Assembly: GCA_041389885.1 (NCBI GenBank)
Contig: JAWKRB010000007.1
Coordinates: 260,607-324,606, forward strand
DNA length: 64,000 nt
Direction: 5' to 3'
Source of the DNA: JAWKRB01 sp041389885
GTDB taxonomy: Bacteria; Myxococcota_A; Polyangia; Polyangiales; Ga0077539
This document shows, one piece after another, positions 26,047 to 34,392 of this stretch. Every line of letters begins with the position of its first letter. Within the stretch, counting starts at the first letter, position 1. Position numbers and translations under genes: made by a program. A model generated the notes under the pieces. It made no database searches, was not told the DNA's origin, and was given only the letters and a program-made list of their open reading frames with translations.

Positions 26047-26964
26047 GTGGACGTGGCGGTGCTCGAGATCCTCAACGGCGTGAGCCAGGGGCAGCGCCTC
26101 GTGGTGCCGCCGGGGCCGCCGCGCACCGTCGGCGGCGGCGGCGAGGCCGACCTCACCGTGGGCGAAGACCCGTGGATCGGCGCCGTGCACGCCGCGTTCG
26201 TGTGGGAGCGCGGCGCCCTCGTGCTCAAGGACCTCGGCACGCAGCACGGCACGCAGGTGAACCAGGAGTGGGTGGTCGAGCAGCCCCTGCGCGAGGGCGA
26301 CCTGGTGCAGATGGGGGGCACGCTGCTGCGGGTCTACCTCCGCGACCCCGCCCTCGCGCGCGCGCCCGCGGCGCCCGAGCGCCCGACGTTCTCCGACCGC
26401 GTCGCGCACCTGCGCTGGCTCATCGGGCAGGAGCGATACCCCTTCTACGCCGTCCTCGACGCCGCCCGCGACGACCGCGTGCTCGCCTCGCTCATCGGCG
26501 CCGACACGCGCTTTCAATCGCTCTACGACGGCTGGCAGGCGCAGAGCCTGGCCGACGTCGCCCCGTACCTCGTCGCGCTCTCCCCCGACGGCGCGCTCCT
26601 CGACCGCGTGCTCGAGCAGGGCTTCGGCCGCGCCTGGGGGGTGTTCCTCACCAGCGACCTGCCGTTCGAGGAGCTCCGTCGTCACCTGCGCCAGCACCTG
26701 CGGGTCACCGACGAGGACGGCCGTCACCTGCTGTTTCGCTGGTACGACCCGCGGGTGCTCCGAGCCTACCTCCCGACCTGCACGGCCTTCGAGGCGCAGG
26801 TGTTCTTCGGCCCCGTCGAGCGGATGTTCTGCGAGGGCCCCCACGGCGGCGAATGGCTGGCCTTCACCACCACGCCCCGGCAGCTCTTCGTCGACGCCGA
26901 GGCGCTGCCCTACCCCCTCGTACCGACGGCCTTCGAAGGCGTCGATGAAGAAGGCGCGAGCTGA
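26047..26964 (+). CDS. FHA-DUF4123 fusion protein, first copy
   Basis: The product has 305 residues with a GTG start. Residues 1-100 form an FHA fold (GEDPWIGAVHAAF, GTQHGTQVN), but the phosphothreonine-binding Arg of the usual GR motif is replaced (GGGGEADL) and Asn of NG is His. Residues 120-300 match DUF4123 (YPFYAVLDAARDD, AWGVFLTSDLPFEELRRHLR, LFRWYDPRVLRAYLP). DUF4123 proteins are Tap/Tec-type chaperones that load effectors onto VgrG or PAAR. Position directly after the PAAR-effector gene fits that role. It overlaps the next gene by one base (TGATG). Confidence 0.8.
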   Translation: MDVAVLEILNGVSQGQRLVVPPGPPRTVGGGGEADLTVGEDPWIGAVHAAFVWERGALVLKDLGTQHGTQVNQEWVVEQPLREGDLVQMGGTLLRVYLRDPALARAPAAPERPTFSDRVAHLRWLIGQERYPFYAVLDAARDDRVLASLIGADTRFQSLYDGWQAQSLADVAPYLVALSPDGALLDRVLEQGFGRAWGVFLTSDLPFEELRRHLRQHLRVTDEDGRHLLFRWYDPRVLRAYLPTCTAFEAQVFFGPVERMFCEGPHGGEWLAFTTTPRQLFVDAEALPYPLVPTAFEGVDEEGAS

Positions 26965-27848
26965 TGAACCTCACGATGACGATCCTGTCGGGGCCCCACG
27001 CGGGGCACAGCGTGCAGGTGCCGATGGGCACGCCGCGCACCTTCGGCCGCGACGCCCAGGCCGACGTGGTGCTCTCAGACCCCTACCTCAACGACGCCCA
27101 CTTCGCGGTCTACTGCGAGGCCGACGGCGCGCGGCTCCGCGACCTCGCGAGCCAGAACGGCACCTTCGTCAACGACGAGCCCGTGCAGGACCATCCCCTG
27201 CGCGACGGCGACCGCGTCACCGCGGGGCAGACGCTCTTTCGCGTCGACCTGAGCGCCGGCGTCGGCGCCCACGACCCCCTCGACGACGACGACCTCACCG
27301 TCGAGCTCATCGCCGCGGGCATGCGCCAGGAGCCGCACGACCGCGCGCGCTGGGCCCTCACCGCCGAGGAGCTCCCGCTCTTCGCCGTGGTCGACGTCGC
27401 CAAGAACCCGGAGCTCCTGGAGCTCCTGAACGAGAGCGGCGACCAGTTCTGCGCCTTCGACGAGACGCAGGACCCTGACGCCCTCGGTCCGACGGCGCCC
27501 TTTCTCACCGCGCTGACGCCGTCGACGCCGAGCTTCGCCGCGCTCCTCGACCTCACCTGGGGCAACGGCCAGGCGATCTTTCTCACCAGCCGCGCGCCCT
27601 TCATGGACCTCTACGCGCACCTCATCGCGCAGGTCGACTGGAACGACGACGGCTCCCTGCGGCACCCGGGATGGTGGGAGCCCCGGGAGCTGGTCGAGCT
27701 CCTCGCGCAGACCCGCGGCGAGCACCTCGCGGAGTTCTACGGCCCCATCGACGCGCTCCTCGCCGAGGGGCCCGACCGCAAGCTCATGCGGCGCTACACC
27801 CGCGCGGGCGACGACGTCGCCACCGAGGACATCCCCCTCGGCGGGTGA
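26964..27848 (+). CDS. FHA-DUF4123 fusion protein, second copy
   Basis: The product has 294 residues with the same architecture as its upstream neighbour. This FHA domain keeps the GR motif (TFGRDAQADVVL) and NGTFVN, though Ser of the canonical SxxH is Asn (LNDAHF). It is therefore the better candidate for phosphothreonine binding. The DUF4123 part reads LPLFAVVDVAKNPELLELL, GQAIFLTSRAPFMDLYAHL and GWWEPRELVELL. An acidic Asp-rich linker (DPLDDDDLTVE) joins the domains. Two diverged copies in tandem suggest two different cargo proteins. It ends one base before the convergent gene at 27849. Confidence 0.8.
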   Translation: MNLTMTILSGPHAGHSVQVPMGTPRTFGRDAQADVVLSDPYLNDAHFAVYCEADGARLRDLASQNGTFVNDEPVQDHPLRDGDRVTAGQTLFRVDLSAGVGAHDPLDDDDLTVELIAAGMRQEPHDRARWALTAEELPLFAVVDVAKNPELLELLNESGDQFCAFDETQDPDALGPTAPFLTALTPSTPSFAALLDLTWGNGQAIFLTSRAPFMDLYAHLIAQVDWNDDGSLRHPGWWEPRELVELLAQTRGEHLAEFYGPIDALLAEGPDRKLMRRYTRAGDDVATEDIPLGG

Positions 27849-28676
27849 TCACCGCAGCCAGGTCATGCGCCCCTGCAGCCGCCCGAGGAGCAGCGGGACG
27901 CGCAGGATCGTCCCCTCCCGATCGGGCTCCGAGCGCACCACCGGCTTGCCGTCGACGCCCACGCACTCGATCAGCCTCCCGCCGGCGCAGAGGCGAAAAT
28001 CGAAGCGCTCGTGGTCGAGCGGGCGCATCGCGAAGGTGGGGTCGCCGAAGATGTCGCCGAGCATCGCGTTGTGGTCCGCGCGGGTCTGGCGAAAATCGCT
28101 GCCGTAGGCCACGCAGCCCTCGCGCACGTTGAGCTCAGAGATCGCGTTCTGCCCCGCGACGTCGCGCGTCGAGAAGATGTGCCACACGTCCTCGACGAAG
28201 CGCGTGGCCTCGCCGATGAGCGCCCCCGACATCACCAGCGGCTCGGCGAGCTCCCACGCCCAGGGCGACGCGAACTGCGAGGTCACGTTCACCGCGTCGC
28301 CCACCGCCATCGGCGCCGGGAGCTCTCCCCGGTCGCCGGGGAAATACACCTCGTGGAGCGTGTACCCCCCGTCGCCGATGGCGACGCCGGCGTCGTACTC
28401 CGCGAGGCGAATCCACGCCTGCACCCCGGCGGTGTCGCGCGGCTCCTGCGGCGCCTTCGCGAGGGACGGCCGCTCGCCCGGAAAGAGCAGCAGCTCGATG
28501 CGGTTGGGGCCGTTCACCACGTAGTCGCTCACGGTCATCCCGAAGCGATCCGGGAGGGCGGAGACCCCCTCCCCCGCGATGCGCCCGAGGGGGATGTCGT
28601 TGAGGTAGACCTCGGCCTCGCAGCCGGCCACCGCGGCCTCGAGGCAGATCGCCTTCAGCGTCGTCGTCGCGCTCAT
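27849..28676 (-). CDS. Unknown T6SS-island protein (275 aa), last gene of the vgrG operon
   Basis: The start at 28676 overlaps the stop of the 644-aa gene by four bases (ATGA). No signal peptide is seen. The N-terminal half resembles a jelly-roll, with EVYLNDIPLGRIAGEG and VVNGPNRIELLLFPGE, as in carbohydrate-binding or galactose-binding-like modules. The C-terminal part (SQFASPWAWE, FVEDVWHIF, GSDFRQTRADHNAML) is helical. I do not recognise the family. Its tight coupling to the probable cargo gene suggests an immunity protein or cargo-specific chaperone. Confidence 0.6.
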   Translation of the reverse strand: MSATTTLKAICLEAAVAGCEAEVYLNDIPLGRIAGEGVSALPDRFGMTVSDYVVNGPNRIELLLFPGERPSLAKAPQEPRDTAGVQAWIRLAEYDAGVAIGDGGYTLHEVYFPGDRGELPAPMAVGDAVNVTSQFASPWAWELAEPLVMSGALIGEATRFVEDVWHIFSTRDVAGQNAISELNVREGCVAYGSDFRQTRADHNAMLGDIFGDPTFAMRPLDHERFDFRLCAGGRLIECVGVDGKPVVRSEPDREGTILRVPLLLGRLQGRMTWLR

Positions 28677-30607
28677 ACGAAGCGAATGTCCCGCTTGGGC
28701 AGGAGCACCTTCTCCGGGAGGATGTCCCGCTCGCGCTCGAAGTTGATCAGGCCCCGGACGCAGAACGTCAGCGTGCCCTTGAGCTTCTTGATCTTGCCCT
28801 CGACCGTGAGCGCGAAGCCTCCCTTGTCGACCTTGGGCTTGCCCTCGACCTCGAAGGGGAGCTTGAGCGTCGCCTCGGCCTTGCACCACTTCTCGCTCAG
28901 CGCGATGGCCTTCACGTACACCGTGATCGACGCGGAGCCGATGATCTTGAACTTCGCGTCGAGCGCGAGCCGGCTGTCGGGCCCCTGCCGCTTGGCCTCG
29001 CCCTCGAGCTTGAACGCCGCGTCGCCCTTGGCGCCGATGACCGCGCTGAACTCGTAGGTGCCGAGCCAGCACTCGCAGGTCACCCCGATGCCGTAGTTGA
29101 TGTCGACCTTGGCCTCGAAGACCTTGAGCGTGGCGACGATGCCGTAGCCGAAGAAGGCGCGGTGGTCTTCGTACTCGTTCCAGCCCCACTGGGCCTTGAG
29201 CTCGCCGCTGAAGAGGCTGAACGAGAAGTCGAGCTTCCACCCGACCTGCACCGTGGCCTTGGGCTTGCCCGCGTCGAGCCACTGCTGAAACTGGCTCCAG
29301 GCCCGGTCGATGGTGTCGATCGCGTCGAGCACCGCCTGGAGGCCCTTGAAGGGCGCGGAGATCACCTCTCCGCACTGCCGCATCACGAACACGACGCCGC
29401 TGGTCTCGTCGGTGAACTTGACGCTGTCGCCCGCGTTCGAGACCGTCGTGGTCTCCTTGAGCGTGCGCGTCTCCCCGAGGCCCCGCTGGGTGACCGAGGT
29501 GGTCGCGCGCATCTCCGTGAGCGAGCCGCCGCGGCTGCTCTCGGAGGTGCCCGTGGTGGTGACCATGCGGCCGTCGGCGCTGGTGGTGGTGCTGCTGCTC
29601 GAGGAGGTCACCCGCTCGGCGCCCGTGATGCGACGACCGTCGACGCCGCTGGTGCGGGACGAGGTCTCGCTCGTCGTGCTCGACGAGGTCACCGTGCGGT
29701 CGCGGTCGCGACCGAGGAAGTCCCGGTTCGACTCCGTGGTGCGCGACGAGGTGCGCACGTCGGTGCTCACGCCGCCGTTGTTGCGCCCCATCTGGTGCGT
29801 GGTGCGCGTGCCGCCGACCTCCTTGCCGGCCTTCTTCCACCTCGGGCGGAAATCGAGCTTGAAGTCGAAGTGGTCGCCGGGCCACATCCGGAGCGTGATG
29901 GTCGTGCGCGAGAAGGGCGGCTCCTTGGGGCGCACGCCGCAGACGACCGCGGTGACCTTCCAGTCGAAGGGGAGCATCCCCCACGGCCAGTAGTTGTTGA
30001 TGTTCGTGTAGCTCGTGCCGGGCTTGTGGATCGTCGAGAGCTTGCGCTCGGGGTAGTCGATCTCGAAGCGCTTCTGGGTGATCCCCTTGAGCACCTCCTT
30101 CTCGCCCTGGGGGTTCACGATCTCGATCTGCGGGTGCTCCCCGCACTTCACGTCGGCCTCGAAGCGAACGATCACGTTGCCGACCGTGCCGCGCTTCTTG
30201 TACCCGCTGACGAACTCCAGAATCTGCCCGGACTTGTACGGCGGCGCCTTGGGCACCCGCACGTTGGGCTTCTCGAAGGGAAAGGTCTTCGGGAAGGGGC
30301 CGCGCTTGGCCTTCACCGACGTGTGATCCGGCGCGCCCTGCAGGAGCTCCCAGAAGACCGTCGGGCGGGTGCGGTGCTCCACCACCTCGAACATCTTCAG
30401 GTCGCAGGGCGGCTTCGTCTGCGCGGCCTGGCACGGCAGGCAGCCGGTCTGCGTCGTCGGGTGCGGCGAGAGCGAGCCCTGCGCGCGGGTCTGCGCGGTC
30501 TGCGTGCGCTGCTGCGCGGCGCGTAGCTGCGTCCTCGCCCTCGGCGGCGGCGGCGGCGGCGTGTCGCCCCCGAGCCACGTCGGCATGTTGTCGCCCCACC
30601 AGCCCAT
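28673..30607 (-). CDS. Unknown probable T6SS cargo/effector (644 aa)
   Basis: No known toxin motif is visible. The N-terminus has a Pro run (GGDTPPPPPPRAR) and a Gln/Thr-rich stretch, then CLPCQ. Residues about 70-275 form a beta-rich domain (FEVVEHRTRPTVFWELLQGA, NNYWPWGMLPFDWKVTAVV). Residues about 285-400 are extremely Ser/Thr-rich with regularly spaced Arg, like a flexible linker. The last about 240 residues alternate polar and hydrophobic residues (KVDINYGIGVTCECW, LEGEAKRQGPDSRLALDAKF), as in a beta-barrel or lipid-binding sandwich. Position between vgrG plus adaptor and a coupled small gene is the classic place for an effector. Confidence 0.55.
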   Translation of the reverse strand: MGWWGDNMPTWLGGDTPPPPPPRARTQLRAAQQRTQTAQTRAQGSLSPHPTTQTGCLPCQAAQTKPPCDLKMFEVVEHRTRPTVFWELLQGAPDHTSVKAKRGPFPKTFPFEKPNVRVPKAPPYKSGQILEFVSGYKKRGTVGNVIVRFEADVKCGEHPQIEIVNPQGEKEVLKGITQKRFEIDYPERKLSTIHKPGTSYTNINNYWPWGMLPFDWKVTAVVCGVRPKEPPFSRTTITLRMWPGDHFDFKLDFRPRWKKAGKEVGGTRTTHQMGRNNGGVSTDVRTSSRTTESNRDFLGRDRDRTVTSSSTTSETSSRTSGVDGRRITGAERVTSSSSSTTTSADGRMVTTTGTSESSRGGSLTEMRATTSVTQRGLGETRTLKETTTVSNAGDSVKFTDETSGVVFVMRQCGEVISAPFKGLQAVLDAIDTIDRAWSQFQQWLDAGKPKATVQVGWKLDFSFSLFSGELKAQWGWNEYEDHRAFFGYGIVATLKVFEAKVDINYGIGVTCECWLGTYEFSAVIGAKGDAAFKLEGEAKRQGPDSRLALDAKFKIIGSASITVYVKAIALSEKWCKAEATLKLPFEVEGKPKVDKGGFALTVEGKIKKLKGTLTFCVRGLINFERERDILPEKVLLPKRDIRFV

Positions 30608-30616
30608 CGGTGCCTC

Positions 30617-30997
30617 TCAGCTCCCCTCGGCGATGGCGTCGGCCATCTCCCCGAGGATGGTTTGCGTGTACTCGGCGAGCGCGTCGATGCGCCGCCGGCC
30701 GTCGAGCGCGGGGTCGGTGAGGATCTCCCGCGCCCAGGGGAAGGCCTCGTTCTCGTCGAAGTTCGTGCCGAGCACCCAGGTGAGGTCGATGAAGAGCCCC
30801 ACCTCGTACTCGCTCACGAGCTCGTACCTCGCGCCGCGCTCCACGCCCCAGGCGACCCACGCGCGGAGCGTCTCGGCGTCGAGCTCCGCCACCGCCTCGG
30901 GCCACACCTCGCGCAGGTGCCTCGCGACGTTCTCCTCGAAGGTCGGTCGGGTCGAAGCGGCCAGCGCCGCCTGCTGCTCTCGTCGAATGACCAGCAC
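30617..30997 (-). CDS. Small conserved T6SS-associated protein (126 aa)
   Basis: The gene starts three bases after the vgrG stop and ends nine bases before the 644-aa gene. The protein is helical (HLREVWPEAVAELDAETLRAW, RYELVSEYEVGLFIDLTWVLG). The central YELVSEYEVGLFIDLTWVLG and NFDENEAFPWAREIL pattern is familiar from small proteins found beside vgrG and DUF4123 genes. Those are thought to be accessory or adaptor factors. No signal peptide is seen, so it acts in the cytoplasm. Confidence 0.6.
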   Translation of the reverse strand: MLVIRREQQAALAASTRPTFEENVARHLREVWPEAVAELDAETLRAWVAWGVERGARYELVSEYEVGLFIDLTWVLGTNFDENEAFPWAREILTDPALDGRRRIDALAEYTQTILGEMADAIAEGS

Positions 30998-31000
30998 CGT

Positions 31001-33697
31001 TCAGCCCGGCATCAAGAGCTTCTCGACGTTGCTCCCGAGGGCCTTCTCGAGCTGCGCCGCGGCCTTGTCCGCGAGCTTCTGCGCCCAGGGGGGCAGGCTC
31101 CGCCCGTCGATCCACTCGCGCAGCTTCGCGGTGCCCGCGCCGATCGCGTGCTCCTTGAGCAGCGCGGAGATCGACTCACCGTGCTTGGCCTTGAGCACGC
31201 TCCAGAACGGGTCCCGCGCCATGCCGTCGCGGAGGTTCGCCGCCCGCAGGATCCCGTAGGTCGCCGAGGTGATGGTGACGTTCTGAATCTCCGTCACCAT
31301 GCCGCGCAGCACCCGGCTGTTCTGCACCCGGGGGTTGTTCAGCAGCGGCTCGAAGGCCTTGGTCACCACCGACTTCACGGTGTCGGTGATCACCTGCTCG
31401 CCGACGCCCTTGAGGTCCTTGCGAATGCCGGCCCAGTCGGGCTTGCGGCCCTCCTTGAGCGCAGTGGTCAGTTCCTTCACCGTGCGCTGCGCCACGCCGT
31501 TGAGCCGCTGCCTCACGTTCTCGGGCACGCCGGCCTTCGTGAGCACCTTGTCGAGGCCCTTGGTGAAGGCCTCGCTGACCTTCTCCGGGTCGAGCAGGTC
31601 CTTCACCCGCTTGAGCAGGTCGCCGGGCTCGCCGATGAGGTTGCGCGAGAGCGCCGCGGTGGTGGCCTCGGCGGCGACCTTCTCCTTGGGCCCGTCGTCG
31701 CAGTTGATCTTGACCAGGCCCCCCTTGATCTTCACCAGCGAGTCGCCGAGCACGTTGATGGTCTTCGACGAGATCGTGATCTGACTCGGGGTCATTACGA
31801 TGCTCGAGTCGCCCACGGTGAAGCCGATCTTCTTCTCGGCGTGGAGCACGTAGTTCGAGTCGACCTGCATCGACGCGCCGGTGCCGCCGTGGATCGCGAT
31901 GGTCTGGTTGCCGTCGACCTCGAGCGACTCGTTCTGGAGAATGCTGGAGATGCGGTCCTTCTGAACCGTCACGTACTCCATCCCCTGGATGGTCTTGGTG
32001 CGGTCGTGGCCCACGGTGAGCGTCTCGTCGTGGCGCACGACGGTGTCCATGTCCTTCTGGGCGTGAACGAAGATCTGCTCGGCGTCCTTGAGGTCCTCGA
32101 AGCGCAGCTCGTTGAAGCCGCCGCCCCCCTTCGACGACATGGTCTTGATGGTGCTCTTGGTCTTCTCCGAGGGCAGCGGGTACGGCGTGTGGTTCTCGCC
32201 GTTGTACACGCACCCCGTGACCAGCGGCCGGTCGGGGTCGCCCTCGAGGAACGACACCACGACCTCCATCCCCACGCGCGGGATGAACATCGAGCCCCAG
32301 GCCGCGCCGGCCCAGGTCTGCGCCACGCGGATCCAGCAGCTCGCGTTCTTCGTGCGCTGCGACGCGCCTCGCTGCTCGGGCTGCTCCCAGTGAAAGCGGC
32401 ACAGGATCCGGCCGTAGAAATCGGTCTCGATCTCCTCGTCGGAGTCCTTCGCGGCCATCACCAGCGCGGTCTGCGCGCCGGGGATGATCGGCCGAGCGGT
32501 GACCCGCGCCGGGCGGACCTTCACGTCGGCCGCGACGCCGTAGAACCGGTTGAAGTACCGGTTGGTCACCGCGGGCCCATCGCCCACCTGCGCGTCGAGC
32601 TCGACGTCCCTCAGCACCGCGCGCACGTGCTCGCTCTGGCGCACCTCGTCGGTGATGTCGCCCCACGCGGTGCCCACGTGCTCGACGCCGAGCAGGAGGT
32701 ACTTGCGATCGAGGTCCCCACGGAGGTGACCCTGGAGCTGAAACTGCCGACCGGGGAGAAAGCCCGAGACGTTGCCGCGGCCGCGGGTGGTGCGCACGTC
32801 GTCGACGGCCTCCTCGAAGCGCACCCTCGCCCGGCGCACGCCGTGGTGCGGGCCGTACATGTGCGCGCCGTCGTCGAAGGGCCCGAGGTTGAAGCCCGCG
32901 GGGTAGTCGTAGACCGTGCGCCCCGCGCTCGCGCCCGGGTGCTTCGGGGTCATGTCGATCACCGAGCGCGGGTGCGTGAAGTCGTAGTCGCGCAGCACCA
33001 CGCCGGTGGAGCGCATCTGCGAGTGCCAGTCGAACCACTGCACGGTCTCCGCCGACGCGGTGTTCACCCCTTGGTCCATCAGCTCGATGGGCCCGCCGTC
33101 CATCGTCGGGACCTGCTCCCAGTTGTGGTCGTCGCCCGCGAGGATCAGCGACTCCTTCTCGCCGTCGTGGCGGAAGTAGTACGGCACGCCCTCCTCTTCG
33201 AGCAGCCGCAGCACGAAGGCCAGGTCGGTCTCTCGGTACTGCACGCAGTACTCGCGCGGCGGGAGGTCTTCGAGGGAGCCGTCGACGCCCAGGAGGTCGC
33301 CCTGATAGAGCGCCACGTCCTTGAAGAGCTCGCGCAGGATCGTGATGATGTTCACGTCCTGCCAGATGCGAGAGTTCTGACGCAGCCCGAGGGTCCAGAG
33401 GTGCGGGACGATCGTCACCCGCGCGAAGCGATAGCCCCCGGTGGTGCCCAGGTCTTCGACGCGGCGAACGACGCCGCGGATGCGGCGCGAGAGGCCCTCG
33501 CGGCGAATCTCGAGGCCCGCGAGCTCCTCGAACAGGTCGTCGGGGTTCTCGTTGAGGCTCCGCGTGACGAGCAGGATGTTCGCCTCATAGAGCTCAGAGA
33601 CCCCCTCGCGCGCGTTCACCAGCAGCGGTCGCCAGCCCGCGCCACGGGCGCAATCAAACGCGTACTCGACCTCAGGAAGGGGCGTGCCGTCTGCCAT
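31001..33697 (-). CDS. vgrG: T6SS spike protein VgrG (TssI) with 230-residue C-terminal extension
   Basis: VgrG trimers form the puncturing spike of the type VI apparatus. The 898-residue protein has the gp27-like base (about 1-380, with YCVQYRETDLAFVLRLLEEE and DYDFTHPRS). The gp5 OB domain follows (GRILCRFHW, WIRVAQTWAG, IPRVGMEVVVSFLEGDPDRP, TGCVYNGEN), then a beta-helix of short repeats ending near residue 666. The usual length is 600-700. The extra residues 667-898 are helical and Lys-rich (LLKRVKDLLDPEKV) without a recognised toxin motif. They may be an effector or a docking platform for the downstream cargo. It is first in a four-gene operon. Confidence 0.93.
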   Translation of the reverse strand: MADGTPLPEVEYAFDCARGAGWRPLLVNAREGVSELYEANILLVTRSLNENPDDLFEELAGLEIRREGLSRRIRGVVRRVEDLGTTGGYRFARVTIVPHLWTLGLRQNSRIWQDVNIITILRELFKDVALYQGDLLGVDGSLEDLPPREYCVQYRETDLAFVLRLLEEEGVPYYFRHDGEKESLILAGDDHNWEQVPTMDGGPIELMDQGVNTASAETVQWFDWHSQMRSTGVVLRDYDFTHPRSVIDMTPKHPGASAGRTVYDYPAGFNLGPFDDGAHMYGPHHGVRRARVRFEEAVDDVRTTRGRGNVSGFLPGRQFQLQGHLRGDLDRKYLLLGVEHVGTAWGDITDEVRQSEHVRAVLRDVELDAQVGDGPAVTNRYFNRFYGVAADVKVRPARVTARPIIPGAQTALVMAAKDSDEEIETDFYGRILCRFHWEQPEQRGASQRTKNASCWIRVAQTWAGAAWGSMFIPRVGMEVVVSFLEGDPDRPLVTGCVYNGENHTPYPLPSEKTKSTIKTMSSKGGGGFNELRFEDLKDAEQIFVHAQKDMDTVVRHDETLTVGHDRTKTIQGMEYVTVQKDRISSILQNESLEVDGNQTIAIHGGTGASMQVDSNYVLHAEKKIGFTVGDSSIVMTPSQITISSKTINVLGDSLVKIKGGLVKINCDDGPKEKVAAEATTAALSRNLIGEPGDLLKRVKDLLDPEKVSEAFTKGLDKVLTKAGVPENVRQRLNGVAQRTVKELTTALKEGRKPDWAGIRKDLKGVGEQVITDTVKSVVTKAFEPLLNNPRVQNSRVLRGMVTEIQNVTITSATYGILRAANLRDGMARDPFWSVLKAKHGESISALLKEHAIGAGTAKLREWIDGRSLPPWAQKLADKAAAQLEKALGSNVEKLLMPG

Positions 33698-33810
33698 GAT
33701 GGGTGTGTCCTCCTCGCGGGGTGCGGGGCCGCGGAGCGCCGGCGAGTATCGTTCAAGCCCTGCCCCGCTGCAAAGCCCACGGCCGCATCGCGTCGGGCTA
33801 CGCTCCCGCG

Positions 33811-34380
33811 ATGCGCCCCCTCGCCCTCGCCGCCCTCGTCACCCTCGGGTGCGCGCGCCCGTCCCCACCGCCCCACAGCGCCCCTCCCGAGGCGCCCCCG
33901 GCCGCGTCGGCGACGCCCCCCGCGGCCGACGCCGGGGCTCCGACCGTTCATCCCCACCTCGTCCTGCTCCGCGCCATCGCCGGGGGCGAGGCCCTCGACG
34001 CGCACACCGACCCCTCCCTGGGACTGCTCGTCGTCGAGCACGTCGAGGCGGGCCCCGGCCCGGGCGCGAGCGCGACTCGCCAGGCGCGGCGCGACTGCGG
34101 CGCTCGCATCGCCGCCGACCGCGGCGCGGTCGAGCTCATTCGCGCGGCGCTCGCCCAGGGCGAGAGCTTTCCGCCTGACTGCGAGCGCGACGTCTGCACG
34201 GTGCCAGGCATGGAGTTCGCGCCCGTCTATCGCTTTGTGTTCGAGGGTTCGCGGCTCACGCAGATCCTCCGGCTCAGCGAGGCCGCGCTCCCGGCGGAGG
34301 CCCTGCGCGCGCGCGACGCCTACGTGACCAGCAGGGTCGAGGACCAGCGCGCGCACCGCTGCCGCCCCCCCGCGCCCTGA
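33811..34380 (+). CDS. Small lipoprotein of unknown function (189 aa)
   Basis: The signal peptide with lipobox TLGC (Cys at residue 14) is followed by a Pro/Ala-rich linker. A compact domain then has four cysteines (CGARI, DCERDVC and RCRPP) and MEFAPVYRFVFEG. It is divergent from vgrG and convergent with folC, ending 12 bases before it. The family is not recognised. Confidence 0.6.
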   Translation: MRPLALAALVTLGCARPSPPPHSAPPEAPPAASATPPAADAGAPTVHPHLVLLRAIAGGEALDAHTDPSLGLLVVEHVEAGPGPGASATRQARRDCGARIAADRGAVELIRAALAQGESFPPDCERDVCTVPGMEFAPVYRFVFEGSRLTQILRLSEAALPAEALRARDAYVTSRVEDQRAHRCRPPAP

Positions 34381-34392
34381 TATGCGGGGAGC

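Noticed and set aside
25149..33697. Contractile phage tail or prophage instead of T6SS
   Set aside because: PAAR, DUF4123, VgrG and Hcp are type VI components, and no capsid, terminase, portal, integrase or lysis gene is present.
30662..34327. 1221-codon plus-strand frame opposite vgrG
   Set aside because: Complement of vgrG and its neighbours; composition is Arg/His/Leu/Val-rich with no recognisable domain.
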